This document shows positions 48,995 to 58,706 of a stretch of DNA of 64,000 nucleotides, piece after piece. Position numbers and translations under genes: made by a program. Under the pieces are notes generated by a model. That model saw only the letters and a program-made list of their open reading frames with translations. It did no database searches and had not been told where the DNA came from. Each line of letters begins with the position of its first letter. Position 1 is the first letter of the stretch. The stretch comes from UBA10364 sp049611965. Lineage in GTDB: Bacteria; Bacteroidota; Bacteroidia; Flavobacteriales; Schleiferiaceae. The DNA is taken from NCBI GenBank assembly GCA_049611965.1, contig JBMZBC010000001.1, positions 62,001 through 126,000 on the forward strand. The letters are read 5' to 3'.

Positions 48995-50590
48995 TTACTT
49001 CACCGTAATTCTTCGAACCGCAGCTCCTTGCTCCGTTTCTACCTTGAGGATATACACCCCTGAATTCCATGCCGTAAGATCCAGTTCTGTCGCATTGCCG
49101 AGGCCTTGCTTTTGAACAACTACACGTCCTGTAATATCGAATACAGTTAGCGTTTCAATAGCTACATTATTTGCAGTAACCACATTCATCAAACCAGTTG
49201 AAGAAGGGTTAGGATATACCTTCATTTCTAAATCAAACTCCTGAATTCCAGCTGGAACACCTTCTGCCTGAAGTACAGTTGCCATACGCGGAACGATAAA
49301 GGCCATTACTGTATCAATCCAAGCTTGCGAAGTAGCTTCGTTATTTGGATTTGCAGGGTTTTGAGAAGCGTAAGGGTCATTTGGATCATACCAGTTCCAT
49401 GGTGCTGTATTTACAACCCATGGCTGAAGTGCATTTGTTGGTGGAATCTCCACAGTGTAAATACATTCTTCACCGGTTGGGTTAGTACTTTGCTCATCAA
49501 CCCAAATCTGATCCGTGTAGTTCTCATTCAAGAATACATCGTTGTTACCAAATCCGTTCGCTGCCTTAATAGCACCATAAGAACCTGTAACACTGACAAC
49601 AGGGAAGAATTGCTGACCAATAGGTACGTATACCATACCTGTATCGTAAGGTGCAAAGAAGTCAAACTTGCTGTGGATACTCAACATAGGAACATCACCT
49701 TGCTCCAACCAAGCACCATCACCTAGGGCACCACCCATATTGATTACCATCAATACGTCATCTGGCATACCAGCGTGGTTCACGTAGTTACGTCCTGGAG
49801 AACTGTAGTCCATTGTAGGAAGACCTAGCGTGTTCTGACCAGTTACGGTAACTTGACCACCGTAGCCGTCAATATCACCTACAACTGAAGTATCTACATA
49901 AGGATCACCAACAGTCACTGTGCCACCAAACATACCGATGGTATCCTGGTATTGGAATTTCGAAGGTACAGTCACCTCAGAATGCTTATCAATAGTAGCA
50001 TATGCAAAGGTGATGTATCCACCAGATCCTTGTCCTACCATTATGGTATTCGCTGCGTTTATTCCATAAGGATTACCTGCACCTACCTGAGTAAGGTTGA
50101 GGTAACGTACCAATGATTTAGCATCTTGGATAGAGTAATACACCGCAAGAAGGTTGGTTCCACGACGCAAATCAAGGTTTGTACTGTTTGCCAACCAACC
50201 TAAACGGTAAGAAGCAGCAATAGCCACATAACCCATTCTTGCGAATCGAGTACACATTTCTACGACGGCACTATCCTCTTTCGTCCCTAATGGAGAACCG
50301 TTAAGTCCCTTTGGAATAAAAGATCCTGTGTGCCATACAATGACAACTGGACGATCCGTTGCCGTATCAACTGCTGGAGAAGGCATGTAAAAATCTGCCT
50401 GCAATGGTTGAAGATTTGTTCCACCTAATAAGGCAGAGTCTATGTACGGGTTAAAGTTTACACCGTACGCTACGTTCGTTGACGTTACTACGTCAGCTTC
50501 GCTAAAAATTGGAGTCGTGTAGCGCTGTGCGAAAACACTCGACGACACCAAAAGCGCGCAAATAAAAAGTAAAGTCTTTTTCATAAGCAT
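48995..50590 (-). CDS. Secreted alpha/beta-hydrolase (esterase-like) with T9SS sorting domain
   Basis: 531 residues (or 529 from the second ATG at 50584, MKKTLLFICALLVSSSVFAQ, a clear signal peptide). The hydrolase part has RPVVIVWHTGSFIPKG (oxyanion region), RMGYVAIAASYRLGW, and the nucleophile elbow VGQGSGGY (G-x-G-S-G-G). An Asp/His pair is not certain: HSKFDFFAPYDTG is a candidate for Asp. The C-terminal 80 residues are a type A T9SS domain (KVYPNPSSTGLMNVV, TVFDITGRVV, SGVYILKVETEQG). It lies 15 bp behind a TonB-dependent receptor, so the two may act together on an esterified substrate. Confidence 0.85.
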   Translation of the reverse strand: MLMKKTLLFICALLVSSSVFAQRYTTPIFSEADVVTSTNVAYGVNFNPYIDSALLGGTNLQPLQADFYMPSPAVDTATDRPVVIVWHTGSFIPKGLNGSPLGTKEDSAVVEMCTRFARMGYVAIAASYRLGWLANSTNLDLRRGTNLLAVYYSIQDAKSLVRYLNLTQVGAGNPYGINAANTIMVGQGSGGYITFAYATIDKHSEVTVPSKFQYQDTIGMFGGTVTVGDPYVDTSVVGDIDGYGGQVTVTGQNTLGLPTMDYSSPGRNYVNHAGMPDDVLMVINMGGALGDGAWLEQGDVPMLSIHSKFDFFAPYDTGMVYVPIGQQFFPVVSVTGSYGAIKAANGFGNNDVFLNENYTDQIWVDEQSTNPTGEECIYTVEIPPTNALQPWVVNTAPWNWYDPNDPYASQNPANPNNEATSQAWIDTVMAFIVPRMATVLQAEGVPAGIQEFDLEMKVYPNPSSTGLMNVVTANNVAIETLTVFDITGRVVVQKQGLGNATELDLTAWNSGVYILKVETEQGAAVRRITVK

Positions 50591-50605
50591 GGTTTTGCAG
50601 GGGGG

Positions 50606-53368
50606 TTAATTAATTTGAATACTTAGATAGGCCAACCTCCCTACTAAAGGCCCTCCAAATACTTGATAAACTTTGTTATTCAGTGCATTACTCGCACCAA
50701 TTTTATACGTAACGGTTGTTTTCTTGTTATTGATCAAATGGTTGCGTGTCAAAGAGCACTGTGCATCTACTAAACCATAAGAAGGAATACTTCCTGTGAA
50801 TTGGGGCGAACCTTCAAACAGGAATCCTTCTACCCATTTATAATTCACACCTGCACCCAACAATTTATCCTTGTCATTCTTGATTGGATAGTTTCTCATG
50901 TTCCATCCAATATTGAATTTGTGCTCAGGTGTATTAAAGGCGGGAACAATAGGGTCGTTTACCGCCGATGTAAGCTTGTTCCAGCTGTAATTTCCACTAA
51001 GACTGTGGTAATCACCTATGAATGTGTTTAATCCTACAGAGAAGCCTTGCGTAGTAACCTGTTCGGTCGCGTTTGCCGCTACGCGGTATACTTGAAGCTC
51101 CTTCAAACGGTCAATAGCCGTGGTTCCCTCGACAATCTTTGCACCGATGATATAGCCAATAAAATCGTTATAGTTACTGTAGTAATAGTTCGCGTCAACG
51201 AAAACACGCTCAAATAAGGTGGCTCTCCACCCGACTTCAGCAGTTCGAACTCTTTCGGGGCGAATTGCATCCACATCGAAATATCCAAAATCGTGCGTCA
51301 AACGCTCGTTCCCTGGCTTTGCGAGATAGTCGACAATATTATCCAGGGTTACGAGTGAATCGAACCCATCCAGATTTCCTAATAACACGGCTCGACCTAC
51401 ATTGTAATTTAAATATTGATCTGCCAATGTTGGATTTCGAATAGCGCTGCTTAAGCTAAAACGAAATGTGTGGTTTTCATTTGCTTTGTAGACTACAGAT
51501 GCTGCTGGACTTACCAATGGCTGGAAGTTTTGATTTTTATCAAGACGGGCTGTAACACTGGTCTTTAGTCTTTCATCCAAATAGAATTGTTCCCAACCAC
51601 CATAAATACCGGCCTCATAGTTCCGTATGACGACATCTCCGGTATCGCTAAAGATGGTACCTGCACTATTAGGAGTGTACAGTCGAACATTACCACCCAC
51701 TCTAAATTGACCTGCGTCAGTATCAAAAGTGCGTTCACCTTGACTGTGATATAGTGCACTTTTATCGTAGAATCGACTCCCGCCTTCGGTAAATAAGGTG
51801 CTAGTAATGTGTCCTTTTAATTCATTGAACTCCGTTGTACCTGGCTTTAAATAATTCACAACAGAATAGCCATACACCGCCTCCATGAAACTCATTACGA
51901 TAGCATTTGTAGTATCGTGAAGTTGGTTAAAAAAGTCCCTGTTGTTCGCAATTACGTTTTGCATCTCTGCCTCAAAGTCTGCATTACTCAACGTATTGGA
52001 TGGGTAATCAGGAAGCGCTCTAACTTGCGGTCTATTGAAGATATACCACATCGTGCGGTATTGATTGCTGTAGAACTGGTCTGGTACAATGCTGTCTTGC
52101 ATACGAAGGGCAGTGAAGTAGGCATCGTAACTATTACCGGCATCCTCGTGAGTTGAATATGCACGCCAAAACCACTTACCGGTTTCTTCACGCAGCTCTA
52201 CACGGTTTTGAAGGAATAGAATATCCTTCAGACTATATCTATTATCCCCTTGATAGACCGTTGTACCTGCACCAAAGTTCATTGCGTAGATGCCTCGTAC
52301 GTTATCATTAAACTTATAATGTAGCGCAGTGGTCAATTTTAAATTTTCAGTATCGTAATCTACTAGGTGTTTTTCCTCGATACCCGGACGGTAGAATCGT
52401 CCTAGGCCTGGGTAGCCTTTAACATCTCCTCCGGCGTCCCAGTATTCTTCATCACCGTAACGATTCACAGCGTCGTACCCACCAGGGTTCAACTCGTCGT
52501 CCGCGCTAACATCAGTTGGATCGTAGTTTTCGGCTTGCCAATCGTCCGCTCTTAATGCAAAGAGATTGATTTTGTAGGCAAACTTATCATTGACTTTATC
52601 TGCCCAACGAACACTTAATTCTGTCAGGTTACGCTCCCCTACTTTAAGACTAGAACTAATTCCTGTAAAGACAAAAGGATCTTTAGTAGTCATTGAGATG
52701 ACACCGTTAAAAGCAGACGGACCGTAAAAAGCAGTACTTGCTCCGGCAATAACATCCACGGACATGATATCGAGATCAGGCGCACCCAAAAAGTTTCCTA
52801 AAGAGAAGTTTAGACCAGGGCTCTGGTTATCCACACCGTCAATCAGCTGAAGTGATCTTACAGGAGAGGTACTGTTGAAACCGCGCGTATTAATGATCTT
52901 GAATCCAATACTTGCGGAAGTTAAGTCCACTCCTTTTAACGTTCCTAGGTGATCGTAAAAGCTGACACTTGGGCTTTCTTTAATGGCCAGGGCATCCATA
53001 CTCTCGACAGTAAGAGCACTCTTCTCTTGTTGTTCACTTAATCGTTGTTGAACCACACTTACCTCTTTCAATACATTGCGGTCTGGTTTTAAAGTGATGC
53101 GAACAGGGGAAGCATTCTGTATTACCATGCGTTGTGTAGCGAATCCCATAGAATTCACTTCAACTTGAACTGGATAATTAAAGATATCCAACGACCAGGC
53201 ACCATCGAAATCTGTAACCGTTCCTATGTTGCTCAATTCACCATTGAGTACCACACGTACCGAAGCACCGATAATAGGCTCTTTCTTATCATCAAAGACG
53301 GTTCCACGTATCTGACCATTGAGGTATGTCCCTAGGAATAGGAAGATTGCGAGTAGTGTTCTGTTCAT
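50606..53368 (-). CDS. TonB-dependent outer-membrane receptor with carboxypeptidase-like N-domain
   Basis: 920 residues from MNRTLLAIFLFLGTYLNGQ (signal peptide). A CarboxypepD_reg-like domain (IRGTVFDDKKEPIIGASVRV) is followed by a plug (ITRGFNS-like INTRGFNSTSPVRSLQLIDGVDNQ, in blocks; VIAGASTAFYGPSAFNGVISM) and a 22-strand-type barrel ending in aromatic GRLAYLSIQIN. No SusD-type lipoprotein gene is adjacent, so it is not a classic polysaccharide locus. The ligand is unknown. The in-frame TTG at 53377 gives a longer frame, but the ATG at 53368 is preferred. The esterase-like gene follows after 15 bp. Confidence 0.93.
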   Translation of the reverse strand: MNRTLLAIFLFLGTYLNGQIRGTVFDDKKEPIIGASVRVVLNGELSNIGTVTDFDGAWSLDIFNYPVQVEVNSMGFATQRMVIQNASPVRITLKPDRNVLKEVSVVQQRLSEQQEKSALTVESMDALAIKESPSVSFYDHLGTLKGVDLTSASIGFKIINTRGFNSTSPVRSLQLIDGVDNQSPGLNFSLGNFLGAPDLDIMSVDVIAGASTAFYGPSAFNGVISMTTKDPFVFTGISSSLKVGERNLTELSVRWADKVNDKFAYKINLFALRADDWQAENYDPTDVSADDELNPGGYDAVNRYGDEEYWDAGGDVKGYPGLGRFYRPGIEEKHLVDYDTENLKLTTALHYKFNDNVRGIYAMNFGAGTTVYQGDNRYSLKDILFLQNRVELREETGKWFWRAYSTHEDAGNSYDAYFTALRMQDSIVPDQFYSNQYRTMWYIFNRPQVRALPDYPSNTLSNADFEAEMQNVIANNRDFFNQLHDTTNAIVMSFMEAVYGYSVVNYLKPGTTEFNELKGHITSTLFTEGGSRFYDKSALYHSQGERTFDTDAGQFRVGGNVRLYTPNSAGTIFSDTGDVVIRNYEAGIYGGWEQFYLDERLKTSVTARLDKNQNFQPLVSPAASVVYKANENHTFRFSLSSAIRNPTLADQYLNYNVGRAVLLGNLDGFDSLVTLDNIVDYLAKPGNERLTHDFGYFDVDAIRPERVRTAEVGWRATLFERVFVDANYYYSNYNDFIGYIIGAKIVEGTTAIDRLKELQVYRVAANATEQVTTQGFSVGLNTFIGDYHSLSGNYSWNKLTSAVNDPIVPAFNTPEHKFNIGWNMRNYPIKNDKDKLLGAGVNYKWVEGFLFEGSPQFTGSIPSYGLVDAQCSLTRNHLINNKKTTVTYKIGASNALNNKVYQVFGGPLVGRLAYLSIQIN

Positions 53369-53429
53369 GACAAACAAAATACTAAAAGCTCAAGAAATAA
53401 AGGGTGAATAAACCCCTTTATGTAAACGA

Positions 53430-54374
53430 TTAATTTGCAGCTCTTTTCAAGCGGTCATTGATAGCACGACCAAGGCCTTTTTCTGGTACATAATGCGTCC
53501 AAATCTCCGTACATCCCATTGTTCGCAGTGTTCTCAAACCAGTAAATAAGCGGGATGCCGCTTCGATATCATTTTCAGATTGACTCATATTGAATACTGT
53601 TGCACCTTCAAGCCCCTCGCCCATGATCAGCACTCCTGTACTGGAGTTATTAACACCATCATAAGCATCAATCAATTCCTTTTTGTTGGAAAAGAGTCGA
53701 ACTTTAGTTCCAGGATTGTAATGAGCGCTCAGCATTCCCGGCGCTTTTGGATTCGATGAACTCGTTTGAACTTTTAGTGTCCCGAGCACAGATTCGAGCT
53801 TCTCCAATGCTAATCCTCCCAATCGTAATACACGTGGATCTCCGTACAAATTGACAATGGTGCTCTCTAATCCAACGCCACAAGGACCTCCGTCTAGAAT
53901 AGCATCTATCTTGTCACCGAGTTGCTCCTGAACATGAGCAGCGGTCGTTGGGGATGTAAAACCAAAAGGATTTGCACTAGGTGCAGCGATACATAATCCG
54001 CTTTTTCGGATGACTTCGAGGGTCATGGGATGATTGGGAATACGAATGGCTACCGTTGGGTGCCCTGAAGTCACCAAATCAGGAACAGCCTCTTTTTTCG
54101 GTAAAACTAAAGTTAACGGTCCCGGGCTAAACTGCTCAAATAATGCTATGGCAGCGTCGTTTAATTCGGCCACTTCTTGAGCCTGTTCAATGGAGGCTAC
54201 ATGAACGATTAATGGATCAAAAGAAGGTCTGTTTTTTGCTTCGAACACCTTAGCTACCGCTTTGATATCAAGAGCGTTAGCACCTAATCCATAAACTGTT
54301 TCTGTAGGCAATGCTACCAATGCTCCTTCAAGCAAAAGTTGAACGGCCTTATCTATGTCCGTTATAATCGCCAT
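53430..54374 (-). CDS. L-threonylcarbamoyladenylate synthase (Sua5/YwlC type)
   Basis: 314 residues. The YrdC-like catalytic domain (about 1-200) shows LVALPTETVYGLGANA, KNRPSFDPLIVHV, RIPNHPMTLEVI, and APSANPFGFTSPTTA. The C-terminal Sua5 domain follows after KAPGMLSAHYNPGTKVRLF. It makes threonylcarbamoyl-AMP from threonine, bicarbonate and ATP for the tRNA t6A modification, and works with TsaD (36135). It is the last gene of the eight-gene minus-strand block, three bases behind queE. A weak hairpin follows at about 53398-53419. Confidence 0.95.
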   Translation of the reverse strand: MAIITDIDKAVQLLLEGALVALPTETVYGLGANALDIKAVAKVFEAKNRPSFDPLIVHVASIEQAQEVAELNDAAIALFEQFSPGPLTLVLPKKEAVPDLVTSGHPTVAIRIPNHPMTLEVIRKSGLCIAAPSANPFGFTSPTTAAHVQEQLGDKIDAILDGGPCGVGLESTIVNLYGDPRVLRLGGLALEKLESVLGTLKVQTSSSNPKAPGMLSAHYNPGTKVRLFSNKKELIDAYDGVNNSSTGVLIMGEGLEGATVFNMSQSENDIEAASRLFTGLRTLRTMGCTEIWTHYVPEKGLGRAINDRLKRAAN

Positions 54375-54377
54375 GCT

Positions 54378-55025
54378 TTAGGGAATGTTCAAATATTTAT
54401 GGGTCTGTAGGCTTACTTTCCATCGCGGATGCTTCATTACATACTCCACAATATGGGGCATCATCTCTTCTCGTTTGCTCCATTCTGGTTGTAAAAACAA
54501 TGCACACTTCTCTCCTACTTTTTCCGCGTGTTCCTCGGCCCATTTAAAATCGTTCTGATTGTATACAATCACCTTCAATTCATCGGCAGAGGCGTAATAT
54601 TCTTGTTTTGGAGGAGCTGTTTTTTTGGGACTTAAACAAATCCAATCCCAGTCTCCGGTCAATGGATAAGCACCACTGGTCTCTACATGAACTTTCATCC
54701 CGACCTCATGGAGCGCATCTACCAAAGGATTCATGTCCCATGTAAGCGGTTCACCACCCGTAACAACAATAGTATCGCTATACTTCTTAGCATTGGCGAC
54801 AATGCTGGAAATAGGAGTAGGTGGATGAGTATCCGGATTCCAACTCTCTTTAACATCACACCAATGACAGCCTACATCACAGCCACCAATACGCGCAAAG
54901 TAAGCCGCTTTACCAGTATGCGCACCCTCCCCTTGGATCGTGTAAAATTCCTCCATCAAGGGCACCACGAGTCCATTACGCACGTCGGCGCTACTGTAAC
55001 TCTGGGATGTGGTTATGTCTTTCAA
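54378..55025 (-). CDS. queE: 7-carboxy-7-deazaguanine synthase QueE
   Basis: 215 residues, radical-SAM. The start block EEFYTIQGEGAHTGKAAYFARIGGCDVGCHWCD (in short parts) carries the cluster-binding C-x3-C-x2-C typical of QueE, and VVTGGEPLTW is the SAM-binding GGE motif. It makes the deazaguanine ring for queuosine. No other queuosine gene is in the window. The first ATG is 5 bp after the folD stop. Confidence 0.94.
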   Translation of the reverse strand: MKDITTSQSYSSADVRNGLVVPLMEEFYTIQGEGAHTGKAAYFARIGGCDVGCHWCDVKESWNPDTHPPTPISSIVANAKKYSDTIVVTGGEPLTWDMNPLVDALHEVGMKVHVETSGAYPLTGDWDWICLSPKKTAPPKQEYYASADELKVIVYNQNDFKWAEEHAEKVGEKCALFLQPEWSKREEMMPHIVEYVMKHPRWKVSLQTHKYLNIP

Positions 55026-55030
55026 GTGGA

Positions 55031-55903
55031 TTAAGACAATTCGGTTACTTTCATCGTGTTCATCATCAGGGCAGCTCTGGTCATTGGACCTACCCCGCCT
55101 GGTACAGGCGTAATAAAGCTACACTTAGGCGCTACCGCATCATAATCGACATCACCCAATAACCTGAAACCGCTTTTCTTTGAAGGGTCGTCGACGCGAG
55201 TAATACCCACATCAATGACACAAGCGCCCTCTTTGACCATATCTGCAGTGACAAATCCTGGACGTCCCAAGGCTGCGACGATAATATCTGCCTTCTGACA
55301 AACCTCTTTCAGATTCTTAGTTCTAGAATGACAAAGCGTCACTGTACAATTACCTGGATAATTATGCTGGCTTAGGAGGATAGACATTGGAGATCCAACA
55401 ATGTGGCTACGACCAATGACTACACAGTCCTTACCTTCAGTCGGCACATTATATCTGCGGAGAATCTCAACAATACCCTGTGGCGTAGCAGGAATATAGG
55501 TAGGAAGATTCAGCGTCATTTTACCTACGTTTTCAGGGTGGAAACCATCGACATCTTTCTTCGGATCTACGGCCAACAGCACCTTTGTTTCATCAATGTG
55601 TTTTGGCAACGGCAACTGAACGATGTATCCATCGATATCTTCGTCATTATTGAGCTTATTGATGGCTTTCAAAAGCTCTGCCTCTGTGGTTTCTGCAGGA
55701 AGTTTGATGAGCGTTGATCCAAAACCAACCTCTTCACAATCGCGAACTTTCGCATTTACATAGGTGCGTGAGGCACCATCCTCTCCTACTAAGATGGCGG
55801 CTAAGTGCGGGACTTTTTTCCCTTCTGCCTTAAGTCCTTTCACTTTTTCAGCCAATTCTGCACGAATCTGTGCCGATGTTGCTTTTCCGTCTAAAACTAC
55901 CAT
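55031..55903 (-). CDS. folD: Bifunctional methylenetetrahydrofolate dehydrogenase/cyclohydrolase FolD
   Basis: 290 residues. Motifs: HLAAILVGEDGASRTYVNAKVRDCEEVGF (with the catalytic Y-x-x-x-K), QLPLPKHIDETKVL, PQGIVEIL, VVIGRSHIVGSPMSILL (nucleotide-binding) and ITPVPGGVGPMTRAALM. It interconverts one-carbon folates, feeding purine and formyl-Met synthesis (compare fmt and purA elsewhere in the window). It is 11 bp after ffh and 5 bp before queE. Confidence 0.97.
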   Translation of the reverse strand: MVVLDGKATSAQIRAELAEKVKGLKAEGKKVPHLAAILVGEDGASRTYVNAKVRDCEEVGFGSTLIKLPAETTEAELLKAINKLNNDEDIDGYIVQLPLPKHIDETKVLLAVDPKKDVDGFHPENVGKMTLNLPTYIPATPQGIVEILRRYNVPTEGKDCVVIGRSHIVGSPMSILLSQHNYPGNCTVTLCHSRTKNLKEVCQKADIIVAALGRPGFVTADMVKEGACVIDVGITRVDDPSKKSGFRLLGDVDYDAVAPKCSFITPVPGGVGPMTRAALMMNTMKVTELS

Positions 55904-55914
55904 AGTCTAAGTCT

Positions 55915-57246
55915 TTAGCGCATACCGCGCATCATATTCATCATTCCACGACGTCCACCGCCGCTTTGCATCATCTTCATCATTTTACGCATATCACCAA
56001 ACTGCTTGAGCAGATTGTTCACGTCTTGTACTGTACGCCCTGAACCTAGAGCAATGCGTTTTCTGCGAGAACCATTGATGATATCGGGCTGCTGACGCTC
56101 TGCTAAAGTCATGCTGTTTATCATGGCTTCAATGTGCTTGAACGCATCGTCATCAATATCAATATCCTTCATGGCTTTACCCATACCTGGAATCATACCC
56201 ATGAGGTCCTTCATATTCCCCATTTTCTTGATTTGCTGGATCTGATTCATGAAATCGTCGAAACCAAAAGAATCGGTGGCGATTTTCTTACTCATCTTAC
56301 GAGCCTCTTGCTCGTCAAACTGTTCTTGAGCACGCTCTACGAGGGAAACAACATCACCCATGCCGAGAATACGGTCTGCCATGCGGTCAGGATGGAACAC
56401 ATCTAACGCCTCCATTTTTTCTCCCGTACCAATGAATTTGATGGGTTTATTTACAATGCTTTTGATTGTCAATGCCGCACCACCACGGGTATCACCGTCT
56501 AATTTTGTAAGGATAACTCCGTCAAAATTCAGCACCTCATTAAAGGCTTTTGCTGTATTCACCGCATCTTGACCGGTCATGGAATCTACTACGAACAAGG
56601 TCTCTGAAGGCGTAATAGCTTTGTGGATATTGCCAATCTCAGCCATCATCTCCTCATCCACCGCCAAACGACCAGCAGTATCAACAATAACTACATTGTG
56701 CCCCTTGCTTTTAGCATGAGCTAGGGCATTGGTAGCGATGCTTACTGGATCTTGATTGCCTTCTTCCGAGAATACCTCGATGCCCAACTGCTCGCCTAGG
56801 ACGTGAAGCTGGTTGATTGCTGCAGGACGATAAACATCACAGGCAACTAGTAGCGGCTTCTTCGTTTTCTTGTTTTTTAGGTAGTTGGCCAATTTTGCAC
56901 TGTGGGTAGTCTTACCTGAACCTTGTAAACCGGCCATTAAGATTACCGCTGGCTTACCCGTCAAATTTAGGCCCTCGGCTTGCCCGCCCATCAGCTCGGC
57001 CATCTCGTCACGGACGATCTTCACCATAGCTTGACCCGGTTTCACTGCTGTGAGCACACCGGAGCCTAGCGCTTTCGCTTTTACATCATTAGTAAACTGC
57101 TTGGCAATTTTAAAACTAACATCTGCCTCAACCAGCGCACGACGAATCTGCTTTACGCTGTCTGCAATGTTGAGTTCGGTGATCTTATGATTCCCTTGTA
57201 ATACCTTAAACGCGCCTTCTAGACGGTCACTTAAATTGTCAAACAT
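55915..57246 (-). CDS. ffh: Signal recognition particle protein Ffh
   Basis: 443 residues. N domain, then the GTPase G domain with AGLQGSGKTTHSAKLA (G1, about 105-120), VDTAGRLAVDEEMM (G3) and TKLDGDTRGGAAL (G4 and following). The Met-rich M domain ends in the strongly basic/Met tail GGGRRGMMNMMRGMR that binds 4.5S RNA and signal peptides. It targets membrane and secreted proteins. The gene is one base after the dipeptidase stop. Confidence 0.98.
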   Translation of the reverse strand: MFDNLSDRLEGAFKVLQGNHKITELNIADSVKQIRRALVEADVSFKIAKQFTNDVKAKALGSGVLTAVKPGQAMVKIVRDEMAELMGGQAEGLNLTGKPAVILMAGLQGSGKTTHSAKLANYLKNKKTKKPLLVACDVYRPAAINQLHVLGEQLGIEVFSEEGNQDPVSIATNALAHAKSKGHNVVIVDTAGRLAVDEEMMAEIGNIHKAITPSETLFVVDSMTGQDAVNTAKAFNEVLNFDGVILTKLDGDTRGGAALTIKSIVNKPIKFIGTGEKMEALDVFHPDRMADRILGMGDVVSLVERAQEQFDEQEARKMSKKIATDSFGFDDFMNQIQQIKKMGNMKDLMGMIPGMGKAMKDIDIDDDAFKHIEAMINSMTLAERQQPDIINGSRRKRIALGSGRTVQDVNNLLKQFGDMRKMMKMMQSGGGRRGMMNMMRGMR

Positions 57247-57247
57247 A

Positions 57248-58705
57248 TCAGTCTACGTTTGGAATGTTTTCTAATGTTGCTAGGAAAAACTCCCAGCTCT
57301 TTTTCACGGATGAAATTTGTGTTTTTTCGTCTGGACTGTGCGCACCGCGAATGTTTGGCCCAAATGAAATCAACTCCATTTCAGGGTAATTGGTTCCAAG
57401 AATACCACACTCTAAACCGGCATGGCAGGCATTTACACGTGGCTCTCCGTTAAAGAGCTTGCGGTACAAATTTGTCATCGTTGTTAAAATGGCACTCCTT
57501 GGATTAGGCGTCCAACCTGGGTAAGAGCCCGTGCAATCTACAACGCAGCCAATGGATTCAAAGTTTCGCGCAATGGCACGCGCTAAGTCCATCTTCTCAC
57601 TCTCCACTGAACTACGCGTCAAACAAAGGATAGTTAATTCACCGTCCTTCAGAAGAACGCGTGCTGTGTTATTCGAGGTTTGAACAAGTCCTTCGATGTC
57701 CGGCGACATGCGGTAAATGCCATTTGGGTTGGCGTACAACGCAGTAATTAAAGCACTTTGGAATTCCTCACTAACGACCTCTAGAGGATCACCTGTTTCT
57801 TCCCAAGCCAATTCGAGATTCGGATCCGTTGTACCATGTTCGGCAATGAGCTCAGCACTAAGCTCGCCCAAGGTGTTCTCAAAAGCATCTATTTCCGCAT
57901 TTGGAACCACTACAACCGCTACGCTCTCACGAGGTATTGCATTGCGAAGACCACCTCCGTCTAAAGAGGCTAAACGAACAGACTCTCCAAGACGGTCAAG
58001 TACTCTATTCATCAACTTGTTCGCATTCCCAAGACCCTTATGGATATCCATACCGCTGTGTCCTCCGCTCAATCCACGAACAACAAGTTCGAAGGCCGTA
58101 GCATCTTCGGGAGAAGGCTCCATTGCTACCTTGCGGGTCGCATTGATGTCGATACCTCCAGCACAACCGATGGTCAATTCATCGTCGTCTTCAGTATCAA
58201 TGTTTAAGAGAATCTTCCCATTAAGCATACCGCCTTTGAGCTCAAGAGCACCTGTCATACCGGTCTCCTCATCAATAGTAAACAAGGCGTCAATGGCTGG
58301 ATGTGGAATATCTGTAGAACTCAATATGGCCATGATATAAGCCACGCCCATACCGTTGTCTGCACCTAAGGTTGTTCCACGTGCTTTAACCCAATCACCA
58401 TCAACATACATGTCAATGCCTTGAGTATCGAAGTCAAAGTCTGTGTCGTTATTTTTTTGGTGCACCATATCCAGGTGTGCTTGGAGTACCACAGGAGTAC
58501 GATCTTCCATACCTGAAGTGGCCGGCTTACGGATGAATACATTTCCTATGTGATCTACTTCGGTAGGTAGACCTAATGAATTGCCGAAATCGACCATGAA
58601 CTGTATAACACGCTCTTCCTTTTTCGAAGGACGCGGTACAGCATTCAAATCTGCAAAATGGTTCCAAACGGAACGTGGCTCAAGGCCTCTTACTTCACTA
58701 CTCAT
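57248..58705 (-). CDS. Beta-Ala-His/aminoacyl-histidine dipeptidase (PepD, M20 family)
   Basis: 485 residues. M20 metallopeptidase with VVLQAHLDMVHQK (first metal His/Asp, about 74-86), GADNGMGVAYIMAIL (bridging Asp region), IDEETGMTGALEL (catalytic Glu) and GLSGGHSGMDIHKGLGNA (dimerisation domain). The distal metal ligand lies in NACHAGLECGIL, with the last His in RGAHSPDEKTQI. PepD-type enzymes cleave Xaa-His dipeptides and other short peptides. It sits one base after argS and one base before ffh. Confidence 0.93.
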   Translation of the reverse strand: MSSEVRGLEPRSVWNHFADLNAVPRPSKKEERVIQFMVDFGNSLGLPTEVDHIGNVFIRKPATSGMEDRTPVVLQAHLDMVHQKNNDTDFDFDTQGIDMYVDGDWVKARGTTLGADNGMGVAYIMAILSSTDIPHPAIDALFTIDEETGMTGALELKGGMLNGKILLNIDTEDDDELTIGCAGGIDINATRKVAMEPSPEDATAFELVVRGLSGGHSGMDIHKGLGNANKLMNRVLDRLGESVRLASLDGGGLRNAIPRESVAVVVVPNAEIDAFENTLGELSAELIAEHGTTDPNLELAWEETGDPLEVVSEEFQSALITALYANPNGIYRMSPDIEGLVQTSNNTARVLLKDGELTILCLTRSSVESEKMDLARAIARNFESIGCVVDCTGSYPGWTPNPRSAILTTMTNLYRKLFNGEPRVNACHAGLECGILGTNYPEMELISFGPNIRGAHSPDEKTQISSVKKSWEFFLATLENIPNVD

Positions 58706-58706
58706 A

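Noticed and set aside
53395..53422. Terminator between the Sua5 gene and the TonB receptor gene
   Set aside because: AAAGGG/CCCTTT gives only a six-pair, A/T-rich stem with a poor T-run; too weak to list as a feature.
57717..58340. 207-codon plus-strand frame opposite the dipeptidase gene
   Set aside because: It lies wholly antisense to a strongly conserved M20 peptidase and its composition (Ser/Pro-rich, low complexity) is what an antisense frame of that gene yields.
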